Positions 47,599 to 59,189 are shown, numbered from the stretch's first letter. The stretch is 64,000 bases of DNA from Cyrtodaria siliqua (GCA_037043455.1 JAWPHD010000239.1:485250-549249); one strand, 5' to 3'. The notes: generated by a model not told the origin, from the letters alone. Numbers and translations: made by a program.

Positions 47599-48125
47599 CT
47601 GAACAAAAAACGTTTAGCACGACTTTTTAGAGACATAAATTAAACACATGAACAATGATTTAACTGTTTGAAGATATTAGAAATGCTAGACAAGAATATG
47701 ATTTTCAAAACATTTTGTTATTTTATTCTTTTCTAAGCGAAGTTTCAGAACTGTCTCCCATATATTAAAACAACTATTTCATTTTACAATCGTAATGCTT
47801 TGGGAAAAAAATGTTTGGCATTGATAAGAATTGACCATGCTGTCATTGTCTAAAAAACGCTGAAATGTGTTCACAAACGATTGTTATTCTCAAACAAAAA
47901 ATACCTCCCTTTTCATTGAAATGAGAACGATTTTGAATACCCTATAAAAGTATGTTCCCGTCATATTTGCTTTATTTTTTTAACACCGAATTTGTTTACA
48001 AATGACTTTGTAGCATTATTATTGGTCATATCTATGTCACTTATCATTGACCCCGAACATACACGGCTTTGCATCTCGTCTATGGGAATGACATGCATTT
48101 CATGTACTCAGTTGATTTTGTTCAG
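47599..48125. mobile_element. short TA-flanked inverted-repeat element
   Basis: A 527-bp element with ends CTGAACAAAA and TTTTGTTCAG inside TA dinucleotides. The inverted ends are short (about 10 bp) and no transposase is present. The end sequence resembles those of the MITE at 38376 (CTGAGGG...GTTTAGCA versus CTGAAC...GTTTAGCA). Confidence 0.55.
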
Positions 48126-48779
48126 TATATAAATCACCTACGTATTTCAGTTTCCTATACTGGTGCGATATAATCAATTAACAGCTATTTTAGTTTGATG
48201 AATACTTAAATGACATTAAAGTTCAAACTGTTGTTAATAACTTAATACGACTAAGGTCTTTGGCTCAGGAGAGCAAAAAATAAGTGAAGTAAAGAAGCAA
48301 ACGGACAAACGAGTCATAACCAGTGTGTCTGTAATTGTAAGTGTGGGTGGGTGGGTGGGTGGGGAAGCCTAAGTATTAGTTTTAACAATATATGTAAAGT
48401 AAATGCGCAAACAACATACTGTGGTGAAATTGCATTTGTAACACGATTACTTCCCTTGTTTTAAATGACTCCATTTACTCAAATAGCAACAAACTCCTTA
48501 CAAAGAAAATACTTACCGTATTATCAACATAGGTCAGTTGTAGGTATGTTTGGTTGTTGAATACGACTCTAAATTGCTTGAAATACATTTTAATGATCAT
48601 GACATTAATTTGGTTGTATAGACAGTTAAAATATATAAGTGATATATATGAAATTGATGGTCGCCAATTTCCGTTGAACATCGCCAAAGATCGGTGAGCT
48701 GTTCGAGGTCGCTCTGAGTCGTCTAAGCGCATCAGTCTGTGGGCACATGAGTCCTTCGGATGAGACTTCAAAGAAATCT
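48126..48779. other. no gene recognised
   Basis: A short GTGGG run at 48343-48363. Otherwise no feature. Confidence 0.4.
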
Positions 48780-49740
48780 AAAAAGATCGGACAGGGAAAG
48801 TAGCATTCAAGGAGGACAGTCAACCACAAAACACAGAAACAAACACGCAAACAAACAAAAAGGCAAAAGTAATAATAAATGCAAACGACATAACACCAAC
48901 AAAAGGGTTGACAATAGGGCTACCGCCTTGGAACGGTCAGTGGCAAAGTAGGCCACTGGGGGTTTAAACCGGTTCTAGGGTGCACCAAACCTCACACTTA
49001 CCCTACTGTCATCCCATTAAAACAGGACAGTGTAAATAAAGAAATTCCCGCCATGATCTAATCTCTTACCAACAAGGCAGCATCCATAGGCAATATAAGT
49101 AAAACATAAATATGCTCGTGTAAATATAATACAAAACAATATCTAGAAAGCCACAATGAAGGTACTCAATGACTTGGCAGAAGCCAGAGCAACAAGAGAA
49201 TAAAACATTAAGGGCACGACAAGAAAGATCACAGACAAACATCAAACGCCACCGTCCCAATGGGCTTTAGGTAGGCGTCATCATAGGGTCCACAGCCTGT
49301 CCGGTCATCGTACAATTAAAGAGGAAAGCATAGTGGCGAACTGTAAAAGGGTCCACCACCAAGCATGCAGTACGTTGCAAACTGATAGGGTCATGACCTC
49401 TTTTGATAAACTTTTTAACAAGTTTAATAAAGATAGTATGAAAGTGATCATGACCAAGAATCTTACGAAGTTTATAAGTCACATCACCATAGAAGTCAGG
49501 TTGTGATAGTCCTTGTCGCAGAAGAGTCCTTAAATTACTTTTATATTTGGAAAGAAGATCAGGGATACGATAATAAAATTGTGCAAAGCCTAAAGGTTTT
49601 ACGAAGTTTATGGTAACGGTAACCCTGATTGAGTAGCTTTTTAGTTATACAAAGATTACGAATATTAAAGTCCTCAACTCGAGTACAATCTCTTGAAAAA
49701 CGAATAAGTTGAGACACATACATCCCATAAAACCCTCGCT
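48780..49740 (-). mobile_element. Penelope-like retroelement, copy 3 (3' part)
   Basis: Minus-strand 3' tail (48780-49250) plus the C-terminal coding end. Reading down-coordinate it shows QLIRFSRDCTRVEDFNIRN and GYRYHKLRKTF near 49600-49700, then a frame with YKLRKILGHDHFHTIF and CLVVDPFTVRHYAFLFNC, ending TGQAVDPMMTPT (49267-49482). Frame-shifted and 5' truncated. Confidence 0.65.
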
Positions 49741-51649
49741 AAAATGCTTAGTGCAATACAGCGAGGATAAATAAACGCTTATACGCACGTCTTTGGGCAC
49801 TTCTTGTCTGACTGTCCGACGGTTAACATTGGTATATGTTAATTAAATACTGCTCCTATTTTGAAGGATTGTATTTTGCTGGGGCTTTGGGCCAAAAGCA
49901 CTATCAAACTTTATATCCGGGTTCTCTCGAGAAGCCCCGCTTCCTTGAAAGGGTATATGTTAGTATAGGACTTAGTGCACGGGTTGTATCTGTAGCTATC
50001 CTTGAGTTAGAGCCTTGTCATTGGAAGCCCCGCTTCATTGATAGGGTTCTGTGTGACGCACTTGTAGTGATCTTGAGAAGCATAGCTTCCTTGATGAAGG
50101 TGTTGTTAATGGGAGCTGGCGCTATAGAAGTGTTGCCGATATAGAAGTGGGCTATAGACGTGTGCGGCTAGAACTCCAGTTCGTAGACGATAGATAGGTC
50201 AGCGATAGCAGAGAGGGTGTTACAACGCTTGATTAATCCGGGGGTAGTTGTGGCCTCGTATAATTGTAATCAATTGATTGGAGTTCTAATGGTGTACTAA
50301 TCAACGGCTAGGAAAGCCCGAAGAAAAAAATAATATATTGTTGTGTATCGGCTAAACGTTACAAATTTGGTGGCAAATACCGGGACGCATTCAAATTGGT
50401 ATACAGGAATTTTATGGGTCTTCTACTACTTGAATTCCGTATCAAATTTAGGGATACAGTCTATACATCTGTTCTCAGCATACGAATACAGCTGGTTTCA
50501 AATCGGTATCGTCACTGATTATTGATTGATGTTAAAATGTATTAAAGGGACAAACGGCGATCTTGATTTGTTAAAAGCTCGCGGGGCCCCGTTAGTTTTT
50601 CTACATGACTTGCATTTTTTCAATAATTAATTTAATTATAAGAATAATATAAAGGAAATTGTGTGTATTGTATTTTGTGTACAGCTATATATGTATCTCT
50701 TTTTGGTGCTGTGTGATTTTAAAATAAGCAACACCTCTTCAATCGTTAAACAGAGCCGATGAAACGTTAACTGAAGCATCTTCTAAAGAGCTACACTGCT
50801 ACTTATTCTCGTGAACTACTGATCAGATTTCAATAATAAAATACATCTAACATTAAACCTTTTCTTCTAATGTAAATTTACATTGCTAAAACCTGAGATT
50901 ACATTAACAGACGCTAATCTTTCAATCCAATTGCTATTATATTATCATTAAGTTGTCTTTTTGTTTATAACTATGATAGTTTACCAATTCTTCATATTCT
51001 AACCATGATATTTTCCCAATTTCTCACATTCTAATCATGAAACAACATTCTATTTACTTCTACTTTCGGGATCACACGTCAATATGTCCTGTTGATAGTG
51101 TTGGTAGTTTGAAAGAGTTTGCTCTATATTAAAATGTGCAGAAACTGTTTTGATATTTTGCATTGATGTCAGAGCCCATTTCACCGGTACTTCGGAAATC
51201 TCCGTACAATGTTCGGAATTTCAGTCACATGGAGCAAAGTCACATGACTTCAACAACTAATCAGATGCTGGTAGTCATAGAAGTATCAACAATCACAAAT
51301 TAACCATGTTCATATATTGAGTTAAAGTATGCGTATTCGATACCTCAGTCATTAGTGATATTCTATAAAGAAACAATCTTGATATCATTAGAAACTAGAT
51401 CGGATTTCAAGGCTACATTGTTTACATTGGAGCATGTGCGCGTAAGTTGGAACCGGTCTTACGATAGAAATATTCATTGTTTTTTGACAATCCCGTTTTT
51501 GAATTGTATCAACAAACACGCTTTAATTTATGTTTTTCTACCGTATCAAACACATGAATAACATATACACTTTTATTATATAACCTATAAATAGACGCGT
51601 TTTCATTGGCTAAAAAGTAATTTTTTAGAAAAAATATCTAGCGATATTG
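49741..51649. other. no gene recognised
   Basis: One 102-codon frame (49836-50144) contains two related GAAGCCCCGCTTC blocks and is probably repeat-derived. Nothing else was recognised. Confidence 0.35.
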
Positions 51650-51904
51650 ACCTGTTTTTTTGATATTGACCTGTTTTTTTGATATTGACCTGTTTTATAT
51701 AATTGTTTTTTTGATATTGACCTGTTTTATATAATTGTAAATTGAGGGTTATATAATAAAACAGTTATGGACTTTTCAGCTGTTATACATGATGTTGATA
51801 TGCACCAAAAAATCATTACTGACCTCGGCTATCGCCTCGGTCAATAATGATTTTTTTGGTGCATATCACATCATGTATAACAGCTGAAAAGTCCATAATT
51901 GTAT
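51650..51904. repeat. short tandem repeat and long near-perfect hairpin
   Basis: GATATTGACCTGTTTT is repeated four times (51653-51735). It is followed by a palindrome of about 134 bp (51767-51900) with arms TTATGGACTTTTCAGCTG and CAGCTGAAAAGTCCATAA and a small loop around CTCGGCTATCGCCTCGG. Mismatches are few, so it would form a long hairpin. Confidence 0.75.
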
Positions 51905-52609
51905 AATTTTCAACTTTTATAATCGGTCACTTTTTAAAGAATTCTATATTTTTTAATAATTCATATTTTCAATTGAAATTTTAACTGGCGTCGTTTAACA
52001 AATATCGTTAGCGATTTATAAAACTTAATATGCCTTGATTGTTGATAAACTTAATAAAATAATGGTATGTGTTTCGGTGATTTCCAAAAAACCTGGGTGA
52101 CCGATTATTAAAGTTGAGTATTGTATATGCCATGCGTTCAAGTTATAGGGTCGTATTTAATAAGATTTTTGTAATGTTTTTAATTTCACCTTGGGCACCA
52201 TTACAATGAATATTTAATGTGCCTACCAGCGTTTGTTTGGCTATTCGGAGATAGCTCGATATTATCCGTGATCGTTCGGCAAATGTCTGGGTGAATTCGA
52301 AATGTGTGAAAGTTACGCTGCTCCTTGAAACACTGCATGAATTACTGTGACAACACATTTAAGTAAACGCGTTTTATAAAACTTCAAGTTTACATTTATT
52401 ATAGTGCGAACCTATTACTTTATAATATAAAGTCACTGTTTCGGGATGCATCCTCACTGTGAGTTGAGCACTGACATACTGTCCATTAATTTCCAGGATT
52501 GGCCTGAAACACGCAGTCCTATTATAAAGCATACGATAAAGAGGACATCTGATTGCTAATATATTGATAAATAACACATTTTATTTCATCTCAAATCTTA
52601 GCCTTCGAA
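51905..52609. other. no feature recognised
   Basis: AT-rich, only chance frames. Confidence 0.4.
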
Positions 52610-52850
52610 AACATATAAATATAGATATAAAAATCGAACAGGAAAAGCAACATTCAAGGACGACAGTCAACCACAAACACACACAGAAACAAAGAACAAA
52701 TTTAAAGATGAATAAAAGGCTAAATAAGACATCACAAACACAAAAGGGTTGGCAATAGGGCTTCCGCCTTGGAACGGTCAGTGGCAAAAAGGTCCGCTGG
52801 GGGTTTAAACCATGGGTTCCAGGGTGCACCAAAGCTCACACTTACCAAAG
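52610..52850 (-). mobile_element. 3' tail of a Penelope-like element
   Basis: Same tail as at 19165, minus orientation (AAAATCGAACAGGAAAAGC to AGGGTGCACCAAAGCTCACAC). Only about 240 bp, heavily 5' truncated. Confidence 0.7.
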
Positions 52851-53263
52851 TCTTCTCACTTCTGTACGATGTAATTAAATCTTTTAAAAACTCAAAAATA
52901 ACAACTATCCTCAATCTGTCACTAAAAGTACGCTATTTTATAGTTCAGCTATTTATCTTGTAACAACATTTATACTTCGGACAACCTAAATAACATAATA
53001 TGTTAATGCACCAATCTGAAGTCCCACACAGAGAGATTTTTTTTATATCCAGACAGTTACAAGTTATGAACATTACTTATGTCGGACACTGCACTGTACA
53101 CTCTTATCGTCTGACTTAATGTTGCACTATATGCTGTATGTATACAGACATACATCTCTGAACCACTTAACATATACTGAAATAACGTTGAAAATATATT
53201 CTTTTTGAAGCTTTAACAGTTTAAGTAACAAATGTAACAAATGAATAAAACCTGGTATATTGA
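52851..53263. other. no feature recognised
   Basis: AT-rich sequence without a recognised repeat or ORF. Confidence 0.4.
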
Positions 53264-53532
53264 CCAGGGTCTAAATTCATCAAATGTTTGAGCACAAGAT
53301 TCAGACAGACTCTAAATCTCATTGTTTTTCCAACCCTATCAACACAAAAGTATGGTTAAGAATTGTGATTTTCAGACATTTTCTGTTAAATTACCTTTAA
53401 AAGTACTCGTTTCTGTAAACAAATATTGTAATTTTCTTGTAAAATTGTTTTTATTTGGAATTAAACAAATTGAGATTTTGAGTTGAGTCCGATTCTTGTG
53501 CTCAAACGTTAGATGAATATTAGGCCAGGTTG
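53264..53532. mobile_element. imperfect inverted-repeat element (MITE)
   Basis: Arms of about 50-60 bp: GTTTGAGCACAAGATTCAGA near 53287 and the reverse of GTTTGAGCACAAGAATCGGA near 53508. Identity is about 75-80% by eye. No coding capacity. Confidence 0.6.
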
Positions 53533-53614
53533 GGTTGTTTAATTTAGTTTCGTTTAAACTTATGTATTTTACATCGATTGTAACGAAAGCTCTTTGAACT
53601 TATTTGAATCACTC

Positions 53615-53725
53615 TCGATGTCATCCTGGGTAGAACCAGTACTAAGCAAATGCAGATAAAGTGTCTTGCTGAGGGACACAACTCATGTTTAATTTGAATG
53701 TTGCCTCCCACGGAACTATTTTGAG
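53615..53725 (-). mobile_element. SINE core fragment
   Basis: On the minus strand: GTGTCCCTCAGCAAGACACT and TACTGGTTCTACCCAGGATG. The AGCAAGACACTTTA block resembles the TGGGCAAGACACTTTTCC core of the SINE at 19779. Confidence 0.5.
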
Positions 53726-54237
53726 GTTTCACTCCAGAGTTTGCCTCAGAATTCCTACTCTTCTTCAACACCTTTAAACCTCTAACATTTTTGTGTCAGT
53801 GCTGTGTAATCTGTTTATTTCACCCGAACAACTATATTATGAGCAATTATTAAAACTAGTCATAGCCAAAGAACACAATGCTAACGTGGGTTTCAAGGGA
53901 GCTAACTATGTAGTGAGAAGAAGGAATTTCATTTAGAGTCGCCTGTCTAATATGCGTTATGTAGGATCTACTTTACTTTGACATTTTAAAGGGACACTGT
54001 CCGTAAGTAAGCAGATATTGAGCATAACCAAATAACTGTCTGACTTTTATTCAGTGAAATGTATACATGAAAACATGAGCATAGACCCTAAGAAGTCTGT
54101 AGTAATACATTCGTGAGTTTGAAAAAAAGAAGCTTTTAATTATTATTTGTAAATGAAGTGGGGCCCACCATATTTACCTTTTCTGCGATCACATTAGCGC
54201 ATTAGGTTTTGACCATAGTATGTATTGCGAAACATGT

Positions 54238-54350
54238 ATAGCCCGGTTAGCTCAGGTAGGAGCGATGTCAGTTTTTTTCACGCTCACTATCACTATTATT
54301 ACCGCGAGTATAATTTTAGTTTGGGCTGCGAGTTCAAACGCCCGAAGCGG
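54238..54350 (+). mobile_element. tRNA-like sequence (SINE head or tRNA pseudogene)
   Basis: AGCCCGGTTAGCTCAGGTAG looks like a tRNA 5' arm with A box, and GCGAGTTCAAACGCC, about 80 bases on, looks like a B box. The gap is too long for a normal tRNA and the acceptor stem does not close, so it is not called functional. Confidence 0.45.
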
Positions 54351-54425
54351 TTACTCATTTTTTTTGTACCGCGATTGAATTCCGTCAAACAATCTTGCTT
54401 TTAATTAGGCATGGAAAAGTCTGTA

Positions 54426-54834
54426 AATTCGGAGCTAATACACAGAATCTCTTAATTTTGATTGGTTGACGAGGTAAAGAAACCAAAAACTCTCGCTAAA
54501 CAATTAAAATCTTTTGAAGAGTACTTATGAAGGTTAAATCATACGTTTGTGCAATGTATTCATAATGTGTAGCATAATAAAAACAGAAGTATATTTTACA
54601 TTTTCCTCGTGTTTCTACATTTTCCTCGTGTTTCTACATGCAAGTAGGTGGGTCAACACCATCCGACCCAAACAGCTTTTTCAAAACATACTCAGTGTAT
54701 TGTTTGTGTATGTTTTTTTTTGATAAAACTAAGGTAGGTCTTTCAAAACAAGTAAGCAAAAATATAGCTTCTTATATTAAGGAACTTAGAGCTGTAATGT
54801 ACGTCTATAGAAAATGAATTGGTGTAGTTTGACC
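54426..54834 (+). repeat. direct repeat, left copy
   Basis: About 410 bp starting AATTCGGAGCTAATACACAG and ending GGTGTAGTTTGACC. It matches 58451-58817 at roughly 80-85% by eye, in the same orientation (shared TAAATCATACGTTTGTGCAA, CAAGTAGGTGGGTCA, CAAAACAAGTAAGCAAAAAT). It contains a 21-bp local duplication absent from the right copy. It may be a terminal repeat of a mobile unit. Confidence 0.75.
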
Positions 54835-54922
54835 TAAAGAGAACGTGGCGCATGTATCTTCACGCGCTACAAATGTACAGAGGTTGTTTTTTTTTAATTA
54901 TCTTCCGGTTCTATATTGATCT

Positions 54923-55354
54923 ATGATGGCTGACAATGCCAAATTCTGGCTTAAATTTGAAACCAGTCTGCAAAAATATGTAGAACAGGGCTCAGGGGGT
55001 CTCAATTCTTGACGTTCTGGTGACTTTTGCTTGCTGTGGCAGGGGTGCAAGGACCGGTATGGCTACGGTTATAGACAGATTACCTGGCCAGATGAAAGCT
55101 GCAGCCGTGGAAGCACCCACAGATTAGCCTATATGCTGCACCATCACCTTCTGAAGCATGAAGTTCCCCGGTTCAGCGGTGGTGGTCTAGACTTGGAAGT
55201 CAGTCACCTCTGCCACAGCAAGTTGTGTGTGACGCCATCCCATCTTGTGCTAGAAGACCGCCCCACTAATGCCGCCAGGAAACGCTGCTACTCATTAGGG
55301 CTCTGCACACTGGAGGATTGTCCGGCCTGTCTTTGTTTGCCGCGCAGCAGTTGA
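54923..55354 (+). pseudogene. His-Cys box (I-PpoI-like) endonuclease ORF with one in-frame TGA
   Basis: One frame of 143 codons runs from the ATG at 54923 to the TGA at 55352, broken only by a TGA at 55010 (codon 30). After it come WQGCKDRYGYGY (39-50) and the His-Cys box HLCHSKLCVTPSHL (95-108), then N116 and C122, C128, C133 and C136. Compared with I-PpoI as I recall it, the catalytic His (H95) and Asn (N116) and zinc ligands C97, C102 and H107 keep their spacing. One later zinc-site His seems replaced by Cys or Asp. I recall uncharacterised invertebrate proteins with the same WQGCxDRYGYG motif. Homology continues upstream of the TGA side (DFCLLWQG), so the stop is probably disabling and not intronic. 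Confidence 0.75.
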
Positions 55355-56858
55355 GATCTCATGTATGTGTGATCCTTGTTTGGCAGTGTATCTACTTTAA
55401 CCGTCTTATGTTTTCGCATTCCATTTTGATTTCTAACTATCCTCTGTTTTATCAAGAGCTGACTTCGCTTGTATTTTTTCTGTTCTTGATGCCTTTCGTA
55501 TAACCGGTACAGTTCAATTCGTCTGAACAATCGCTTCGCTTTATTAGATGTGGTTTTCTCCATTTCCTTTTTTTTTTTCAGACCTGCGCTCCATTAGTCT
55601 TGAAGCAACCTTACCACCTACTGGTATTGGGCATCTGAGTTTAGAGCATCCGCATACGGGAGTGACCAGGACCATTGTTTACTCTGAATACTGCACTGTG
55701 AGTGCGTCCAGGAAAGTTGCGAGAATACGTCACATTTTTTGGTAAGGACTTTTTGAGTGATCTGTTTGTAGCCTCTACCTTTTGTGTGTTTGTATTTAAT
55801 TTTGTTTGCTGTAATGTCAGATCTCCTAATCTGTACTCTATACAGTGGAGCAGTGTACGTTCATATTTTTGAAGTTTGTGGGCAGAAAATCGTACTGCAA
55901 CCTCAAATTATCATTAGTTGAACCTTTTCTTCAATGAATCCCGCAGCAGCTGTGATCTCCAGCATAACATTGTTTTATTGCATTTATGCATTGGTGCATT
56001 TTAGATGAAAGTCGGCAAAGGTCGCGCTGTTCTTGCATGTAGATCAAATTACATTCTGCATGACATCTCTTACTCAGATCTATTGAAAACCGGTTCTGTA
56101 AGAATTGGCGGAAACATTTAGTTTTCCTGGCATCATGTTTTGTACACATATGTTCGATTAGATAAACTTTCTGTGACACTCGGATAAATGGCGTGCGTCA
56201 ATTTGTAGTTGAGGCGATATCAGGCTTAGTCAGTTTTCAAATGCAGCTCTGTAAGCAGCCGTGTTTGGAGTGGTGATATATTGTACCTCAAGGCCATTCT
56301 CATGAATATTAAGCAATGCCTCTCTGGCCCATGACTCCTCATCTCCAATGCTTTTCTCCTTTGGGATTGTTGACGAACATTTGTCATTTTTGATGTCACA
56401 AGGTTTGTCATCATCTTGTCTATGAAATACATGTTTGAAACTTATCTTGCTGGGAGCGATACAGGAAATAAGTTTAGGTTGGCTTGTTTTCTGCTACAAT
56501 ATAAACTACTTCTGTTGGAAGGGGTTTCTTCCTACACCAGAATACAAGCTGTTGTTATAAATTCCATCTGCTTGGATAGCAGTTTCATGCTCGGGACGTC
56601 CCCTTATTTGGTTATTTTTTCCACAACCCATTCCATCTTTTGCGCATGTCTTCCATGTTGGCCTCCCTTATTGTTGGTCTTCCATGTTGGTCTTCCATGT
56701 TGTCTTCAGTAGTATAGATACTGGGAGTTCTGGGCCAGTTCCCCCCTCGCGACAAACAATCAGCCGTTATTAGTTGTCTCCAGTTGCCCTTAACACAAAC
56801 ATTTGCAAATGACGATGACATGCTTGCTACCAGACCCCCGCACAACTATACAAACTGC

Positions 56859-57091
56859 TTGATTGCCCTTCGCTTAGGAAGAACGTTACCAGTACCCCCG
56901 TATCTATTAATTTTGTAAATAACTAAAACATTTACAATTCCTTAAGCAAAGTCATACGGAACCGGACAGTAGTCTTCATCATCGCTCTGCATATCGTTTG
57001 TTACCATGGAGTATTTTACTTGTTTGCTAATGTATCTTTCCCATTATCTAGTATGTACTGGTAACGTTCTTCCTAAGCGAAGGGCAATCAA
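56859..57091. mobile_element. MITE with 37-bp perfect inverted ends
   Basis: A 233-bp element whose left end (TTGATTGCCCTTCGCTTAGG...GTTACCAGTAC) is perfectly repeated in reverse at the right end. No clear target duplication was seen (flanks CTGC and TAATGC). It interrupts the decayed minus-strand gene. Confidence 0.85.
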
Positions 57092-57289
57092 TAATGCTAA
57101 CCCAATAACACTAACTGTATCCTCACCCTAACCCGCGGATAGAAATAGTTGCTCCCCTTTCACTTGTAGTATTTTTTTCAATTAATTAAAAAAATAAGTT
57201 TTTCTGTGTTTTTTTTAAAATCTCTGAAAATATTGATCAGGTGTTAAATTATATTGTTGTTACTGAGTTTTAATTTTTTAGCAAGATTT

Positions 57290-57345
57290 GTTGGTTTGTG
57301 TCAACCAATCAAAATTAAGAGATTCTGTTTAATAACTCCGAATAT
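57290..57345 (-). repeat. inverted fragment of the direct repeat's left end
   Basis: TCAACCAATCAAAATTAAGA and GATTCTGTTTAATAACTCCGA are the reverse of the first 45 bp of the direct repeats at 54426 and 58451. Identity drops outside this block. Confidence 0.7.
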
Positions 57346-57765
57346 TATTAATATTAACCTACTTGGTTAGGAAAGCAATGGTTGTATTTTAAAGTCTTGT
57401 CAGAAATATTGTAAATTTTAGCTTTAAACACGCTATTAAACACTTTAAAAAATCATTAAAAAATCACAGGTCCCAATGGAAATATACATAAAAGTCAATT
57501 TTAGCATTTAATATCATCAATGAAGTGAGTCTACTGACATGTATTTTCCCTTCTTTATGGCCATGTAAAGCCTCTGGTGTACACCTTGATTTCACTGTTG
57601 TCCGAGGTTCTGCTATACATGTATCCTGGCATAAGGCTGCCGGTAAAATTGGGTCTTCTCTTATCAATTCCGCCTCCTCTATGGTTGGACGCATGTACTG
57701 CACCGTGTCTGGCACACGTTCCTTATTGGCAACTTCATTTTCCTCATTTGGAACCTTCCTAGGAA

Positions 57766-58450
57766 AAAAAGGAATGTCCCTTTTTATATCCTTTTATTCC
57801 TCTTCTTTTGTCTCCTTTTTTTTGTATAAAACGGTATGTTTTCTTGCAAATATGCACATTCAAATGATAGTGAAGTATCATATAGACTGTATTTATGTGA
57901 AATCTGATCTCTAAAACAACAGACAAGGAATCTGCCATGGTCCATCATGTATATGTGTACTGGTGTAGGTACGTGTGCCCTAGACTGCTTAACATTGTTA
58001 ATCTCTGAAAACAAATAATTCTGGTCAGAATATCCTGCATAGTGCATGTATATACACTTACTTTACTCACAGAAAGACATTTTGCACCCCATCTCCCGTC
58101 CACAAAACACACACACACACACACACAAAATACTTATTTTAGAGGTGGGTACGAAATTAACATGTGTTAAGCAGCGCTTTTCTCAATGTAAGAAGATTTA
58201 TGGCCTATATTGTTTGGTAATGACAATTGCCCTAATACATGTGAACTTTTGCATAAGCAATTACTGTAAAAAAACAAAATCAGTGCTTTCGCATGAAAAG
58301 TTGCAGAAAAGCCAAATTTTGGTGTAAAAATCAAGTTGTTCGGATTGGTTTATTGTACGCTATGGCACGTGCAAACTGGCACTCCAAAAATCTGGCTGTC
58401 TCTACACCAATTACCAACCAATCAGCGGGCAGGGAAAAAGTTCCAGGGTT
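57766..58450. other. no gene recognised
   Basis: Contains a short (CA)n run at 58107-58127. Otherwise nothing recognised. Confidence 0.4.
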
Positions 58451-58817
58451 AATTCGGAGCTATTAAACAGAATCTCTTAATTTTGATTGGTTGACAAGGA
58501 AAACAAACCAAAAAATTCTGAAGGTTAAATCATACGTTTGTGCAATGTATTCATGATTTGTTGCATGATAAAAAATTAGAAGTATATTTTACATTTTCCT
58601 TGTGTTTCTACATACAAGTAGGTGGGTCACCACCATTCTACCCAAACAGCTTATCAAAATATATTCGACGTATGGTTTGTGTACGTTTTTTGATTAAACT
58701 ATGATAGGTATTTCAAAACAAGTAAGCAAAAATATAGCTTCTTATATTAGGGAACTCAGTACAGAGCTTAGAGCTATAATGTACGTCTGGTGTTGTGACA
58801 ATTGGTGTAGTATGACC
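58451..58817 (+). repeat. direct repeat, right copy
   Basis: Right partner of 54426-54834, starting AATTCGGAGCTATTAAACAG and ending GGTGTAGTATGACC. It lacks a 21-bp duplication and about 30 bp present in the left copy and has a small CAGTACAGAGC insertion. Confidence 0.75.
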
Positions 58818-59189
58818 ATATATGTGTCTAAATTATAGCTGTTACAGCCGTATATCCGTGCGCATGTCTTGAATATTACTATTTTGCAAAGAATATGTTA
58901 ATTAGTTTTCAATATTTATTGCGTCTTGTTTTTGTTGCGAGTTTTAATCGGTACTGCGTTGTTGCAAGGTAAGATAAATTAATATTTAACCACGAATATT
59001 AATTTACAACATTTTTGGATCGACACAAGCGTTGTTCTTTTGTACTTAGGAAATCAGGACCAAAGTTGCATTATAAAGCGCTGAGGCTCGGCACACTGAG
59101 ATGTTAATCTCATTTGGAGTTTTGAGGGGAAGACTGACGGCCATGTTGTTGCAAATGCCTGTATGTTTTCAATAGGGATAAATATCCCT

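Larger units (their letters stand above)
55288..57765 (-). pseudogene. decayed protein gene of an uncharacterised invertebrate repeat-associated family
   Basis: The minus strand carries successive frame fragments. In order: VPDTVQYMRPTIEEAELIRE (57640-57710, after a TTTTTTTCCTAG acceptor-like site), then DCLSRGGNWPRTPS (about 56735-56775), ESWAREALLNIHENGLEVQ (56281-56340), LQIDARHLSECHRKFI (56161-56210), RFSIDLSKRCHAEC (56050-56095), CYAGDHSCC (55935-55970), PKNVTYSRNFPGRTHSAV (55690-55741), NNGPGHS, and a basic tail KRLFRRIELYRLYERHQEQ (55480-55540). I recognise this motif order from invertebrate genomes but know no function. Stops and shifts show decay. It converges on the endonuclease ORF and overlaps its end. 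Confidence 0.6.

Noticed and set aside
49836..50144. 102-codon frame
   Set aside because: Contains an internal repeat (GAAGCCCCGCTTC) and no recognisable domain or splice context.
55548..55745. Plus-strand exon after a strong pyrimidine tract (TTTTTTTTCAG) with a good donor (TTG|GTAAGG)
   Set aside because: The opposite strand of the same stretch encodes SRNFPGRTHSAV and NNGPG of a recognisable family, so the plus frame is its antisense shadow.
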